Positions 44,979 through 56,883 of a stretch of 64,000 nt of DNA are shown here, piece after piece. The notes beneath the pieces are model-generated. The model was given only the letters and a program-made list of their open reading frames with translations. It made no database searches and had not been told where the DNA came from. The stretch is from the NCBI GenBank assembly GCA_028671895.1, contig CM053794.1, positions 20,632,501 to 20,696,500 of the forward strand, in the 5' to 3' direction. Source of the DNA: Oenanthe sinensis. Taxonomy: Eukaryota > Streptophyta > Magnoliopsida > Apiales > Apiaceae. Position numbers and translations under genes: made by a program. The first letter of the stretch is position 1. Each line of letters begins with the position of its first letter.

Positions 44979-45744
44979 TCTGACAGTACTCAACTCAGAT
45001 TCTTCTGTTATAGTTGTCGAAAGTAGTTACTTCAGAAACACGTTCAGGAAAAAAAGAATTTGCACACTTTTGATGGACAAGAGCAACATGATTAGAATGC
45101 AGCTACTTGTAGTGAGATTACAGGCTTCTACTAAAAATGTTAATGATGATGATTGGTATAAATTGTCAACTGGTCCGTTTTTATTTTTTTAGTAAAAGAT
45201 GGTGTAAAAATGCCGACCATAGCTTTCTTCCTTTGAAAGGAACGAAACAACTAATAGTAGTAGTTACAAAAATAATGATGGTAAGTATATAACACTTGGT
45301 ATTGTTTAGGTACCTTTCGGTAGAAGAAAAATAGTTAAATTTAACTGATTATTTATAATCAAATTTAACTAAAAATTGTTAATTTGATTGATTATTTGCG
45401 CTCAAAGTTGGTCAAGTTTTAAGAGAATCGATATTAAAGCGGCTGATAATGTTAGATTTGATTTTATAAATTTGAATGGAAATTTAAAATTTGTTTTATA
45501 TAATCATAATACAAATTTTAAAATTTTAAATTGTGTTCCTGATTTTCATTAAGTTTGAGCAGATACATTAAATTTCACTGAATTGATCAAGTTTATACAA
45601 ATTTGAGTACTGGTTTGGGTTGAACCCTAGATCGAGCCCTGAATTGTTGTAGATCAGTTTAGAAAATTAAGACTATTAAATTATCGAATATTCCATGTTA
45701 TGTGAACAATATTAATTTTTTAAAGATTTAATACTAAGATATTA
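44979..45744. other. Upstream flank of GT61 gene 2
   Basis: Presumed promoter and 5' UTR of the - strand gene nearest 44979, then AT-rich sequence. No other feature recognised. Confidence 0.4.
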
Positions 45745-45990
45745 CTCTCTCCGTCCCAAATTTGTCTTATTTGATTTTTTTATGGTCAATTTGACTCAAT
45801 GTTGTCTAAAATTAAAAATTATTATTTTATAATTTTAAAAAACTGAAAAATACATTTTAAAATAAATTAGATATACTTTTCAATAATATATTTTTTATAA
45901 TTTTTTCCGATCTGTATGTAATTTTCAGTCAAATTTTAGTCAATTTGACTAAAAAAATCAAACATGACAGTTAATTCGGGACGGAAGGAA
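45745..45990. mobile_element. Stowaway-type MITE
   Basis: Ends CTCTCTCCGTCCC and GGGACGGAAGGAA are inverted repeats flanked by TA (45743-45744, 45991-45992). Length is 246 bp. Its interior (GGTCAATTTGACTCAA and its inverse) resembles the MITE at 42519. Confidence 0.88.
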
Positions 45991-47423
45991 TATAGACGCG
46001 ATAGTGAACTATAAATGTTCAATTTTAAAGTTGTATTACAAATTCTATATAAATAAATATCTAAAGTAATAATTATTGTTACTTTATTATATAGACTAAT
46101 GCCAATAAAAAAATTGGATAACATAATTAATTCCTAAATAATGCGATATTTATTTTAAAAAAATTGATTGACAAGTTTTATGTGAATGCATGGACCATTA
46201 TGTTAATATTATATTTAATAAATTACAGCCAATTATAATATACAATATAGTTTTAAAATTTATATTTAAAACTTTAATATTTTTCATATAACATACCCAG
46301 AAGAAAATAATAATGGCGCGGGCTTTACCGGGCAGGATCAAGTTCCATAATTTATTAAATTTGTTAAATTTTACTAAACTAAAAGATGTTTTTTTCATTT
46401 CTTTTTGTTTTTGAAATTTTACTTCGAATTACTGATACATCATTTTCAATAATAAAAAATTATCTAAATAAAAACTGATGTTTATACACTTTTTAAATAT
46501 TTATATTTTATATCGCCTTTTTTAATGTACAAGATTCATATAACGTCAAAAAGATACGATATGATACAAAATCTCCGACACAAGTAGTATTAAAAAGTCA
46601 TCCGGGTGGCTTTTGTTTGGGAAGTAGGACAAAAGAGACATTCGTAAGGTACTTCATGCAGAATCTCAGATCTCTATTTGAACAAATATAATAACAGATT
46701 ATTATATATTATTTTTCTTGGTATTCATTTGTCCAAAATATATGCGGGATTAGGTTTAATTTTTTGACCTAATACATATTAATTTAAAAGTCTTAAGAGT
46801 TATGTCTGTAGTCCCTACTGCTCTCTTTAAAAACCAAAATGAAAATGTGTGTATCGATACATAAGATTTCTGATATGTAAGTTCGAACATTGACCTAAGT
46901 AGTAGTAATCAGAAAATTTCATATTTAAGATTCCAAGTTGGAACAAGAGTGATCGATGTCTTAACCATCTCACAATGTATATTATTTACAATTCAAACTT
47001 AATTTTGTCTTCTAACTTTGTTTATTACATCTATAAATTTTATATAATTTTTGTATTCTTATTATTTTAATATATATTATATTATATGAGAATAAAGTTT
47101 CTGAAATAATAATATTATATTATATTATAATTATATATAATCTCCTGTAATTATAATAACACTCGTGTATTTATATGAGAAATTTTTTTCATGATTAATC
47201 TCAGGGACATTAATCTCATTTTAGTCTCATTTTAAATATTAATAAATAAAAATTATATATTATTTTTGTAGTCAACAAATATCAAATTTTAAACTTTAGT
47301 TTTAATTAGTATCTGATGCCCTTTTACAACAAACAAATTATTTACGATAGTTTTTTAACTTTAAAAGTTATAAAGTGATCATTTAAATTGGACATAATAT
47401 GTCACTTATAGTTTGGTTCGTGT
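45991..47423. other. Intergenic DNA, no gene seen
   Basis: AT-rich throughout. No protein-like ORF, RNA gene or transposon end that I can support. Confidence 0.45.
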
Positions 47424-47938
47424 TAGGGTTGTGCACGAACCGAGCCGAGTTTAACTTCTTTTTTTCTGACCAACCAAGCCGAGTTTTCTTATCGCACAAA
47501 AAATGTGTTCGAGTCGCCCTCGAGCTCTTATCGAACAAAACCAAGCTTAGCTTCGGCCCTTAACAAGCAGCTCGCGAACAATTAAGTTTTACACGAAAAA
47601 AAAGGTTGAAACTCACTTGACCCAACTAATTATCGATTTTTGACTCAACTCAATATTAAATTTTAATCTATTATCACAAATGATTCACATATTAAATATT
47701 TGAATTGTAATTTTAAATTTAAAACGCTATGAATATTATAAAAATATTCAGGATATATTCTATTTTTTCGAGTTTTAACGAGCCGAGTTCGAGGCGAACA
47801 TATTAAAAGCTCGGCTCGAGATCGTTTTCTTAACGAACATATTTTTGTGTTCGACCTCGAGCTCGAATTCTTAACGAACCTAGCCGAACGAGCCGTTAAC
47901 GAGCCAAACTCGAGATTGTTCGAGAACAGCCGTACCTA
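47424..47938. mobile_element. Inverted-repeat DNA element rich in CGAG/CTCG words
   Basis: The left side starts AGGGTTGTGCACGAACC and the right side ends GTTCGAGAACAGCCGTACCT, imperfect inverted repeats. Both arms are full of GAGCCGAG and CTCGAGCTC, unlike the surrounding AT-rich DNA. Such elements are common in plant genomes as short hAT-type or unclassified MITEs. No convincing target duplication. Confidence 0.5.
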
Positions 47939-48516
47939 TGAGTATTTGTGATAAGGCGGAGCATTTTAAAGGTCTTAATTTTCTTAGTTAATATTTTTTT
48001 CAAGATTTATACAAATTAAAGTTAAATTAAAATATAAGATAATATACTAAATAGAAACAACAAACAAAATAAATAATTATGTACGAAATTTTAAAATTAA
48101 TCATGAACAGTGTAAAATAATAATAATATCAATAGATATCAGTAAAAAAAATGTTGATGAGTGACCGTTATCAAAATATTTTATTACACTGCTAATTATA
48201 CTAAGAGTAATATATACTTACAAGTAAATTTAAAAAAATTCACACATGACAATGTAACTATTTTTAATTGTGCTACTTATATATATATTTGTAAGGGGGG
48301 ATTCACTATTTTTTAATGTAAAGGGATGGAGTTAATCAAAATTTTGCCAAATAATTATTTTTAAAAAATTAATATTTATATTGTATTCCAATTTTAAATA
48401 TATATCTTCAGGCATATAAGAAGTTATGCCAACTCCCCTTGGATCCGGTCGTGATTGGCATTGTATTGTAATGATATCTATTATATATATAATAGGGCAA
48501 TATATGTAAATTTAAT
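47939..48516. other. AT-rich intergenic DNA, nothing recognised
   Basis: No coding frame or repeat terminus is visible between the CGAG-rich element and the tandem duplication. Confidence 0.45.
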
Positions 48517-49288
48517 AGTGTGAAATGACAACTTAATCCTAATATAATAAGTATATATTATAATTTAATTATATGGAATGATCATTTAACCCCTTATCTA
48601 ATAATTACATATTAATATCTCATATTATTAATGCATGTTAATTGTTTTACAATTAATATTTGTTTCTTTAATTATTGCACATCATATATCATGTTTATTT
48701 ATATACATTAATTGTTTTATAATTAACATTTATATGTGTGTAATATATCTTTTTAATCTCATCTAATTGAATTTTTTATTTAATTTATTTTCTTTTTTCA
48801 CTATTGTCCAATTTATTATTACTGTATATAAGAGTAAAAGTCATAGTACTAAATTCGTGAAACATACATTATTTTAGTTTGATCATTCATTTTTGTAAAA
48901 TTATGTAACTAACAATAACCAACAAAAACACAATAAATCTAACAAGTTGACGGTACATAATCAAGTTGGTGATAAAGTCATATGAATATGTATACAAAAA
49001 TGACAAAAAAATTATCACAATACTACATGGATGAGGGATATTAAGCCTCATAATACCAACTCCAAATTGTATGAAAAATATTCTTTTTAATTTTTATAAA
49101 TACTATGATTTTAATATAGTTAAAAACATTAAAAAATATTTCTTTTAAAAATATAAATTTAGAACAAATCCGCAGAGTTATATTGAAAATTATATTGGGC
49201 ATGTTGATATACATATAACATTTATTTTAAATTTTATGTATACTATAGCTTTAACAATTATAAATGGAATTTCAAAAATATTAAAAAC
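48517..49288. repeat. Tandem direct repeat, unit 1
   Basis: A 772-base unit beginning AGTGTGAAATGACAACTTAA and ending AAAATATTAAAAA. It is repeated immediately at 49289 with scattered substitutions. Non-coding. Unit 1 lacks the Stowaway insertion of unit 2. Confidence 0.82.
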
Positions 49289-50322
49289 AGTGTGAAATGA
49301 CAACTTAACCCCTATATAATAAGTATATATTACTCCCTCCGTCCCGGCCAAATGTTTACATTTGGTCCGGGCACGGAGACCAAGGATAGTGGGTGTAATA
49401 GTGATTTTATTGTTAAAATAAATGAAGTAGTGGGTGTAATAGTGTAAAGTGTTGAAAAAGTGGAGTGAAGTAGTGGATGTAATAATATATTTATTGTTAA
49501 AAGTTACTATTTTTAGTAATGTAAAGAATTGGGTGGGACGTCCCAAAAAGGAAAGTGTAAAGAATTGGTTGGGACGGAGGGAGTATAATTTAATTATATG
49601 AAATGACCATTTAACCCCTTACCTAATAATTACATATTAATATCTCATATTATTAATGTATATTAATTGTTTTACAATTAATATTTGTCTCTTTAATTAT
49701 TGCACATCATATATCATGTTTATTTATATACATTAATTGTTTTATAATTAACATTTATATGTGTGTAATATATCTTTTTAATCCTATCTAATTGAATTTT
49801 TTATTTAAATTATTTTCTTTTTTCACTATTGTCCAATTTATTATTACCGTATATAAGAGTAAAATTCATAATACTAAATTCTTGAAACATACGTTATTTT
49901 AGTTTGATCATTCATTTTTACAAAATTATGTAACTAACAATAATCAACGAAAACACAATAAATCTAACAAGTTGACTGTACATAATCAAGTTAACGATAA
50001 AGCCATATGAATATGGATACAAAAATGATAAAAAAAAAAATTATTATTATCACAACGCTACATGGAACAGGAATATTAAGTCTTATAATACCAACTTCAA
50101 ATCGTATGAAAAAATATGTTTTTTAAGTTTTATAAATACTATGATTTTAATATAATTAAAAATATTAAAAAATATTTCTTTTAAAAATAGAAATCTAGAA
50201 CAAATCCGCAGAGTTGTATTGAAAAGTATATTGGGCATGTTGATAAACATATAACATTTATTTTAAATTTTATGTATACTATAACTTTAACAATTATAAA
50301 TGAAATTTCAAAAATATTAAAA
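49289..50322. repeat. Tandem direct repeat, unit 2
   Basis: Collinear with unit 1 apart from a 251-base Stowaway element plus its TA duplication. Without those, the lengths nearly agree. The end is at about AAAATATTAAAATAAATAAT. Confidence 0.8.
49333..49583. mobile_element. Stowaway-type MITE inside repeat unit 2
   Basis: CTCCCTCCGTCCC...GGGACGGAGGGAG with exact 13-base inverted ends and TA on both sides (49331-49332, 49584-49585). Unit 1 shows the empty site (AGTATATATTATAATT). Confidence 0.92.
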
Positions 50323-53300
50323 TAAATAATTTCAACAATTTGTTTCTTAGAGATTGAAATCTAGAAAAGTTACTTAAGCATTCAAATTAATTTGAAAGAA
50401 AACCATTTCAAATAAATTATATTACAATAAGTATCAAATACATTACTAAGGGCTAACAGGAGTATATTTATCTTGGCGAGAATTATTTGCAGTGAAAGTT
50501 ATAAATGAGTTCTCTGCATTGGGCAAATGTAAAATGCTAAAAAAAGTTAACCAAATAAGACTAAAATAACAATAATAACTAAAAAGCATTTATGTTCGTT
50601 CAACGAAAACTTTCTCTTTTACGGAGAAAAATTAAATGAAAGTAGGAAAGAGATAATTCTCAAATTCTCCTTTATAGCCAATATGTGTATTATTTAACTT
50701 TATTATAATTATAGATAGTTATGAAAGAGGGATATAAGGACTTAAAAACAGTCTAAACAAGAAGGGAAATAACATTTTTAGGGTCAAAAGTGATTTGAAG
50801 TAGAGAAACATAAGATTTAAGTGGATTAATGGTGTCATCAGATACAAAGTTTGAATTTTTAGTATGGGAAGGAAGAACCCATTTGTTAGCTGAGAGAAAA
50901 AGAAGAAATATCATATGGCTGAAATAATTAAAATCGTAGAGAATATCTGAGAAACTTCGGCAATGTATATACTGATTCCGATGATCCTGTTTGTAATTTT
51001 TTGTCAGAAGAAGATAAAATCTTATTTTTGTTCTTGTCAACTAAACGACTAACAACATGTTTTGGCCGGACGGTTTACTCCAATTGCAGTACATTTTGTA
51101 TTACGATTAATAATGATGGATCAGTGCATTAGAGAGTTTTATAGTATTTGTAACAAGTTTTAAATGATTTAAATTTTGAGGTTGAAGATGTTCTAGAACT
51201 AAATGAGTTGCATCTCTAAAGTAGTCACTTCAACCCCTCCACTATTTTTAACTTTTCACCGGTATTATCCACCAAATTTATTTGAGAGAAACCAAAGAGG
51301 ATGACGAGTCTGGCGCCAAAACAAATAATCAGACGCTTTATGTTTGATGAAACAAGATTAAACACACTTAAAATGATTTTTATTCATCAATTACAATCTT
51401 ACAGCACTTTATACACACATTAGTTATTTATCAATAAATTTATAGCATATTTATAAAAATAAAATGTAAGTATAAACATATACCGTACTTCAACTAGAGC
51501 ATACTCGTGCCTCACACTATAGTTTAGAGCCGGTTGTTTTGTAAGTTGTGAAAAACGGGGATTATTTATAACTCGGCTTGTTCAGTTCCTGTAACTGGAC
51601 TGTAAAATATAAATCAATTTATTCAACAAAACAAATTAAACAAATAGTGTAACATTTAGCTAGCTCATTGTTCTACACTAGTATAGTACTCCACCAATTA
51701 AGCCCTAATAGGAGTTAGGTGGTGTTGATGTAGTCTACTGATGACATTTTCAAGTTGGAGCAACCATTCAGCTAGATAGGACATTATTTCATCATCTCTA
51801 CCTGCTCTGATCAATCATAAAATCATATGTATTACGTAGTACTATATGTCTATATATGTCCACTAAATATATATAATTTAGATTAATATGGAGTCTACAC
51901 ACAATTAAACTTGGTCTCAGTAATGTAGACTTTTGCATGCAATTGTAATTATTAAGTTGTGGTTAATTAATTTGAATGGGACGTTTAAACCATCCCAGGT
52001 TGTTTGGCGTTTCAAATTATTATTATCATTCATATTTATTTGTGTAACATAATTTTTTTAAATTATCATTAGGTAGAAAATTATGTAATGATTGTTAGCT
52101 ACTTAGCTAGTAGGGTTGCGTGTCAACATCTATGCATTAATTCAAAATACAAATGCTAATTTATGAATATATATATATATATATATATATTTGATACTGT
52201 ATTATATATTTAATTAATGAAATTAGTGTTTCTGAGTTTATCTACATAATATTTTTTGAAGTTAAAAACAATTTCTCATATAAAAGTATTATTTTAGTTA
52301 TATAAAATTATATACATTTATAAAAATATTTTTTTTATATTAAAAATTATTTACAGATAATTTTTCAAAGGAGTGGAACTCTTTTCTCTTAATTAATTAT
52401 GAGATATTGAAATAGGAACCGCTCAACTGTAGTTTAATAGCTTGGTCTGCCAAAGCTTTTCTCTGACCTAGCTAAGAGCAAGTTGAACTCGATTGCATTT
52501 TTATAATTTAGGAACAATTATTAAAATCACCGCTATGCATTCAACATTCAACATTCAACTTATTTACTTTAAATAAATAAAATAATTTTATATTCAATAA
52601 TAAATTTACTTCAAAAGTCTGTTTATAAAATACTTTGAGAAAAATATTGCCTTTTGAGAAATTAAAAAAAAGTAAATATAAGTTGTAACTTGTAATCAGA
52701 TACGACAGTCCGGATCAAAATCCAAGACTTTTAGTTTAAAATTATCTTAAATTTCAATTGACTTCAAAAATATAATAGTAAAACTTTTTACTTGCGATAT
52801 TCTTTAAATAACTTCAATTGATGTTTAATTATAAAGATATTCCAAAATAGTAAAACCAAGCCATGTCAGAGGTGTTCAATGTTTATGGATCCGTTTGGTT
52901 CGGTCATAATAATTTTCAAACCAAATAAGTATAAATGTTTTTTTTAAATAAAAACCAAATCAAACTAATCTGAACAATGGATTAGTTCGATTCTAAACCA
53001 TAGTTTAATTATTTTTAAAAAAAAATATTATATTTATTATATAATTATAGTTTAAATAAATGTATCACAAAACTTTTTAAAAAAGTCAATATTATATATT
53101 ACATAAACCTACTATCACTAATATTTATAAATTTTTGATTTATATATTGAATTTTTATAAAATTTACATATTATAATTTGAGTCAAATAAATCGCACGTA
53201 AGTTAAATTAGCCAAAAACATAAAATACTAACAATTAAGTAAATTATTTATTCGTAAAGAAATTCAATTTCTTTTAATCATATATTCATAAATATATACT

Positions 53301-53400
53301 AAATTATTGATTATATATGCGCATAAATATTCTGGATATTAATTTTATAAACCATCCAGTTTAATTTAATTATTTATATTTAAATGGTTCAATAATTAAA
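50323..53400. other. Long intergenic stretch, no gene seen
   Basis: No ORF with protein-like composition. A (TA)n tract of about 25 bases lies near 52166-52191. Around 52870-53000 are GGTTCGGT/ACCAAAT words typical of degraded inverted-repeat elements. The right edge is the target of element C. Confidence 0.45.
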
Positions 53401-53405
53401 TTATT

Positions 53406-54683
53406 TGTAAATGCACCTAGAGGGGGTAATGAACAGGTGTTATAAGGCCGACTAGGTCTAATTTTAATGTTTACCAACTATAACAGCGGACTATTATTGA
53501 AAGCAGTCTGTTGTGTCTTGCTAATCACTTACTATTTTAAAACTGTCAGAATGTAATATCAAACTATAATAATGAATGCAATGCAGTAAAACATTAAGAT
53601 GTAATAAAGTAAAGGAGGCACAAGAAGTTTAGTCAGGTTCGACCCCTAGTTCTAATGGTCTATGTCCTGGTCCCTTATCAACTTGGTAAGATAATATATT
53701 ATTAATCAAATATAAGCCGATTACAAGATAATAATATATCTCTCTGTTTCCTAGTCACTGAAAATGTCTTGTCGTTATCCTGGTAACTTGAGCAAATCAG
53801 CTATTAGCACACCACAGTTCTTCCTTGGCAATCTGATCCTTGAACCCTTGAGTCCCACTCGTTGAGTTCACCCTGTTCTTGATCCCTTTGCACCCTTAGA
53901 ACTCATGTACCTAACTCCCTTGATCTATATTAGACCCTCTTGCCACTTTTCAGCAACTCTCACAATATAATGTAAACAATACAATAAGAATGTGAAATTG
54001 ATTACAACTCAAAAATTGTATTCTCTATATAGCACGAATAAAATATATATCAAGCTCGGATAATAGAGAAAATAGAATAAAGCTTTTTAAGAACATAGAG
54101 TGAGTTGTTGTATTGCTGTAATGCATAGAAAAGCTTAGCCCAAGATATATACATATATATCAAACCGCTAGTTTGAATAAAAGATAAGATATAATGTTTA
54201 AAGATAATGGTAATTCAAACTAATACACGATTATAGAAGGTAAAAAGATAATAGAAAATGTTTAAAATAACTACTATAATAATGCATGACAAGGATACAA
54301 AGTTGTGAAAATATAAAGTTAAATCGAATACAACTTCATCTCCTAAAATATAGGAATACATTTAAATAATATATTCTGAGCTTAATATATATTATAAACA
54401 TATTAAATAGATATATACTCACATAATAGAAGTCATAATCCAACTATATATCTAATCCTTGAAATCTGGACATGAGTTGTAAAACTGCTGGACTCTGCAG
54501 CGGAAGGCTGTTTTGTCATAACAGCTTGTTGTTATCATAACAGCTTGCTGTTATGCTAAACCTGTAAAACATTGTTAGCACAAGATAATATAGCAGGCTA
54601 TTATTATGCATACAGAAACATGTTAAGCTGTAATTTCATAGCAACTTGCTGTTATTGTGTTATCATCAAAATCAGGGTTTACA
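53406..54683 (-). repeat. 3' LTR of element C
   Basis: 1,278 bp. On the + strand it starts TGTAAATGCACC and ends GGGTTTACA. It contains AACAGCTTGTTGTTAT and AACAGCTTGCTGTTAT (about 54523-54556) plus AAAGCAGTCTGTTG near the other end, the element's private motif. Confidence 0.93.
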
Positions 54684-54700
54684 ATCTCCTCATTTTTTAT
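54684..54700 (-). other. Polypurine tract next to 3' LTR, element C
   Basis: The - strand reads AAAAAATGAGGAGAT immediately before the LTR start TGTAAACC. Confidence 0.65.
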
Positions 54701-55044
54701 GATTACATACCTGTTTTTCAGGAGAGAAATTATCCCCCTTAACTTGTTACTCCTCTGCATAAAATATTAGTAATCCATAATAGATAAGGCAATATATTTT
54801 CACAGACCAAGCAAATATAGCAGACATATTTAACATAAAATGCCATACTTGGCCAGCATCCATAAATAACCAAACCAACATCCAAAAACAGTTAAAAAAA
54901 TATCCAGATAAATCCAATCCACTTAGGTTACTAGCCCTAAGCAAAATACCAGCAAAAATAGACAATATCCAGAAACTTAAACATGACATATAAAATATTG
55001 TTCATAAATATAAAAACCCCAACCCATGTCTAATACTCCTGAAA

Positions 55045-55060
55045 ACACTTCTCCCCCTTA
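55045..55060 (-). other. Second purine tract after accessory ORF, element C
   Basis: TTAAGGGGGAGAAGTG on the - strand directly follows the accessory ORF stop, about 360 bases before the LTR. Its GGGGGAGA core is like the polypurine tract of element B, so it may be an extra plus-strand priming site. Confidence 0.5.
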
Positions 55061-55061
55061 A

Positions 55062-56378
55062 TCATTCAAAATGGGAGTTCATGCCTATGTCTTTGTCCAC
55101 AGGAGCATCCTTTGCAGCTAGAGTTCCATCTTTAGTAACCAGAGCATCCACTTCTTTAACAGCATCTTTAAAGATAAATTCAGATAACAACCTCCTAAGC
55201 TCAGCATTGTCAGATTTCAAGCCCTGCATTTCATTATTCAAAACCTACAGCTCTGTCTTGACTTCAACAACACTTGTTTTTAACTCTTCATATGTCAGCT
55301 TGATGTCCAAAAGCACATCCACATAATGATCAGAAGAAGCTGCATCATGCTGAGTAGAGGAAGACATAAGGGTGTTTTGCATTGGGTTAACAATTACTTG
55401 AGGAATCCTCTTAAGAATCCTATTCTCATTCACTCTCAAACTAGACTGAATTAAACTCAAACCATCAATAAACTCAATAATTGTGACCTTGTCCCTGTCA
55501 TCTAACTTGACACCGGAGGATTTGAAGATCTTTGTAAGCAATAGACCATAGGGCAAACAAGTCTTTTTCTGTGTGACACATGCCAACATATTCTTCAAAA
55601 TCAATCCACTAACATCAAATTTCTTTTCTTTCATGAGCAAACTGACAATTATGAGATCCTGATAAGTCAAGATAGACATATTTACCTGCCTAGGACAAAT
55701 ATTAGACCTGTAAATTTTGAACAACAAATTTGCCATAGGGTCTAATACTGCAGTGGTATGCAAACTCACATCATCATCCAAAAACTCTACTCTCACAGTT
55801 CTATGTTACTCAATTTCAGACAAATCATCAAACAAAGTACACACACCCTTCTTGGTAAGTGGAATAACTAAATCATCAAAAAAGCCCTTAAATTTTAACA
55901 TCCCATTTAACATAGCAGAATTAAGACAAATTCATTACCCCTTAACTTCACTGATAACATCTTCATCACTATCCACATACAAATTAGCATAAAACTCTTG
56001 TATAAGAGCAGGATAACATGCATCAGGTAAAACAATGACATACAGTATACCAATATTTTCAAACTTCTCAAACAACCCACACAACTGAAATTCATCAGCC
56101 AAAACAATCTTACCAAATAAAATATTATGATGACCGATGTTAAAATGTTGGAACCGCTTCTCGAGAGCCTTAGTCATGAACTTGATTGCAATCCTAGGTT
56201 TCTTTGAGACTGGTACTCCTGAGTCATTACCATCATTCATCGAGTCAGTAGAGACCTGACTAAGAGATATTTCCTCCTCCTCAGTTTATAAATCAACGAC
56301 CTTATTGTCCTTAGTGTCTTGCTTAGAATGTTTCTTCGACGATTGACCGGGGGTTCGAGTAGCACGAGTGAATGCCAT
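55062..56378 (-). pseudogene. Accessory ORF of element C (putative plant transposon protein type)
   Basis: The start is the ATG at 56378 (MAFTRATRTPGQ). A single frame can be followed to a stop at 55062, about 438 codons, interrupted by several in-frame stops (about 56290, 55935, 55800 and 55247). The core (KRFQHFNIGHH, CYPALIQEFYANL, DPMANLLFKIYRSNICPR, CLPYGLLLTKIFKSSGV) resembles the domain annotated in plants as putative plant transposon protein, often found at the 3' side of Copia elements. A heptad-like tail (TYEELKTSVVEVKTEL, then LKSDNAELRRLLSE) may form a coiled coil. It is unrelated in sequence to the accessory ORFs of A and B. Function unknown. Confidence 0.72.
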
Positions 56379-56883
56379 TGAAAGAAACTTGAATGAAACT
56401 AGGGTTATCGAGGTATAGATAAAGCACCACTTGAAGAATCCTTCAATTGTTTTCTTGACTGGTTGTATAATAGGTGAATACTAAAAGTCTAGAAAATAAA
56501 CCTCTACAAACCCTCTTTTGAATGAAGTAGGTAGAGAGTGTCTAGAAATAAAAGACCTTATTTTACAAAGCCAAGCTCGAAATAATGGTAACAAAAACAT
56601 TATTTGAAAATATATATATATGATAACATTACTTATCAGATAAACCAAAAAGAATTATGCTAATCAAATAGCAAGAAATTTTATCACATTATCACACATA
56701 TATAGCATACAATTTAAATTCAAATAAATCACTTAAAACCATGTTAATTAAATCACTGAAGCAATTACCTAGGCACAGTCACTAATAATCAAATAACGTT
56801 CAAAAAATTTAAACACAAAGAATTAGAACAGGCATATTAAGTTAATCAATTATAACAGTAATATGAAAATAGCTTGTTAAAAT

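Noticed and set aside
50753..51040. 95-codon - strand ORF
   Set aside because: Composition and context are those of random AT-rich intergenic DNA, with no motif or repeat support.
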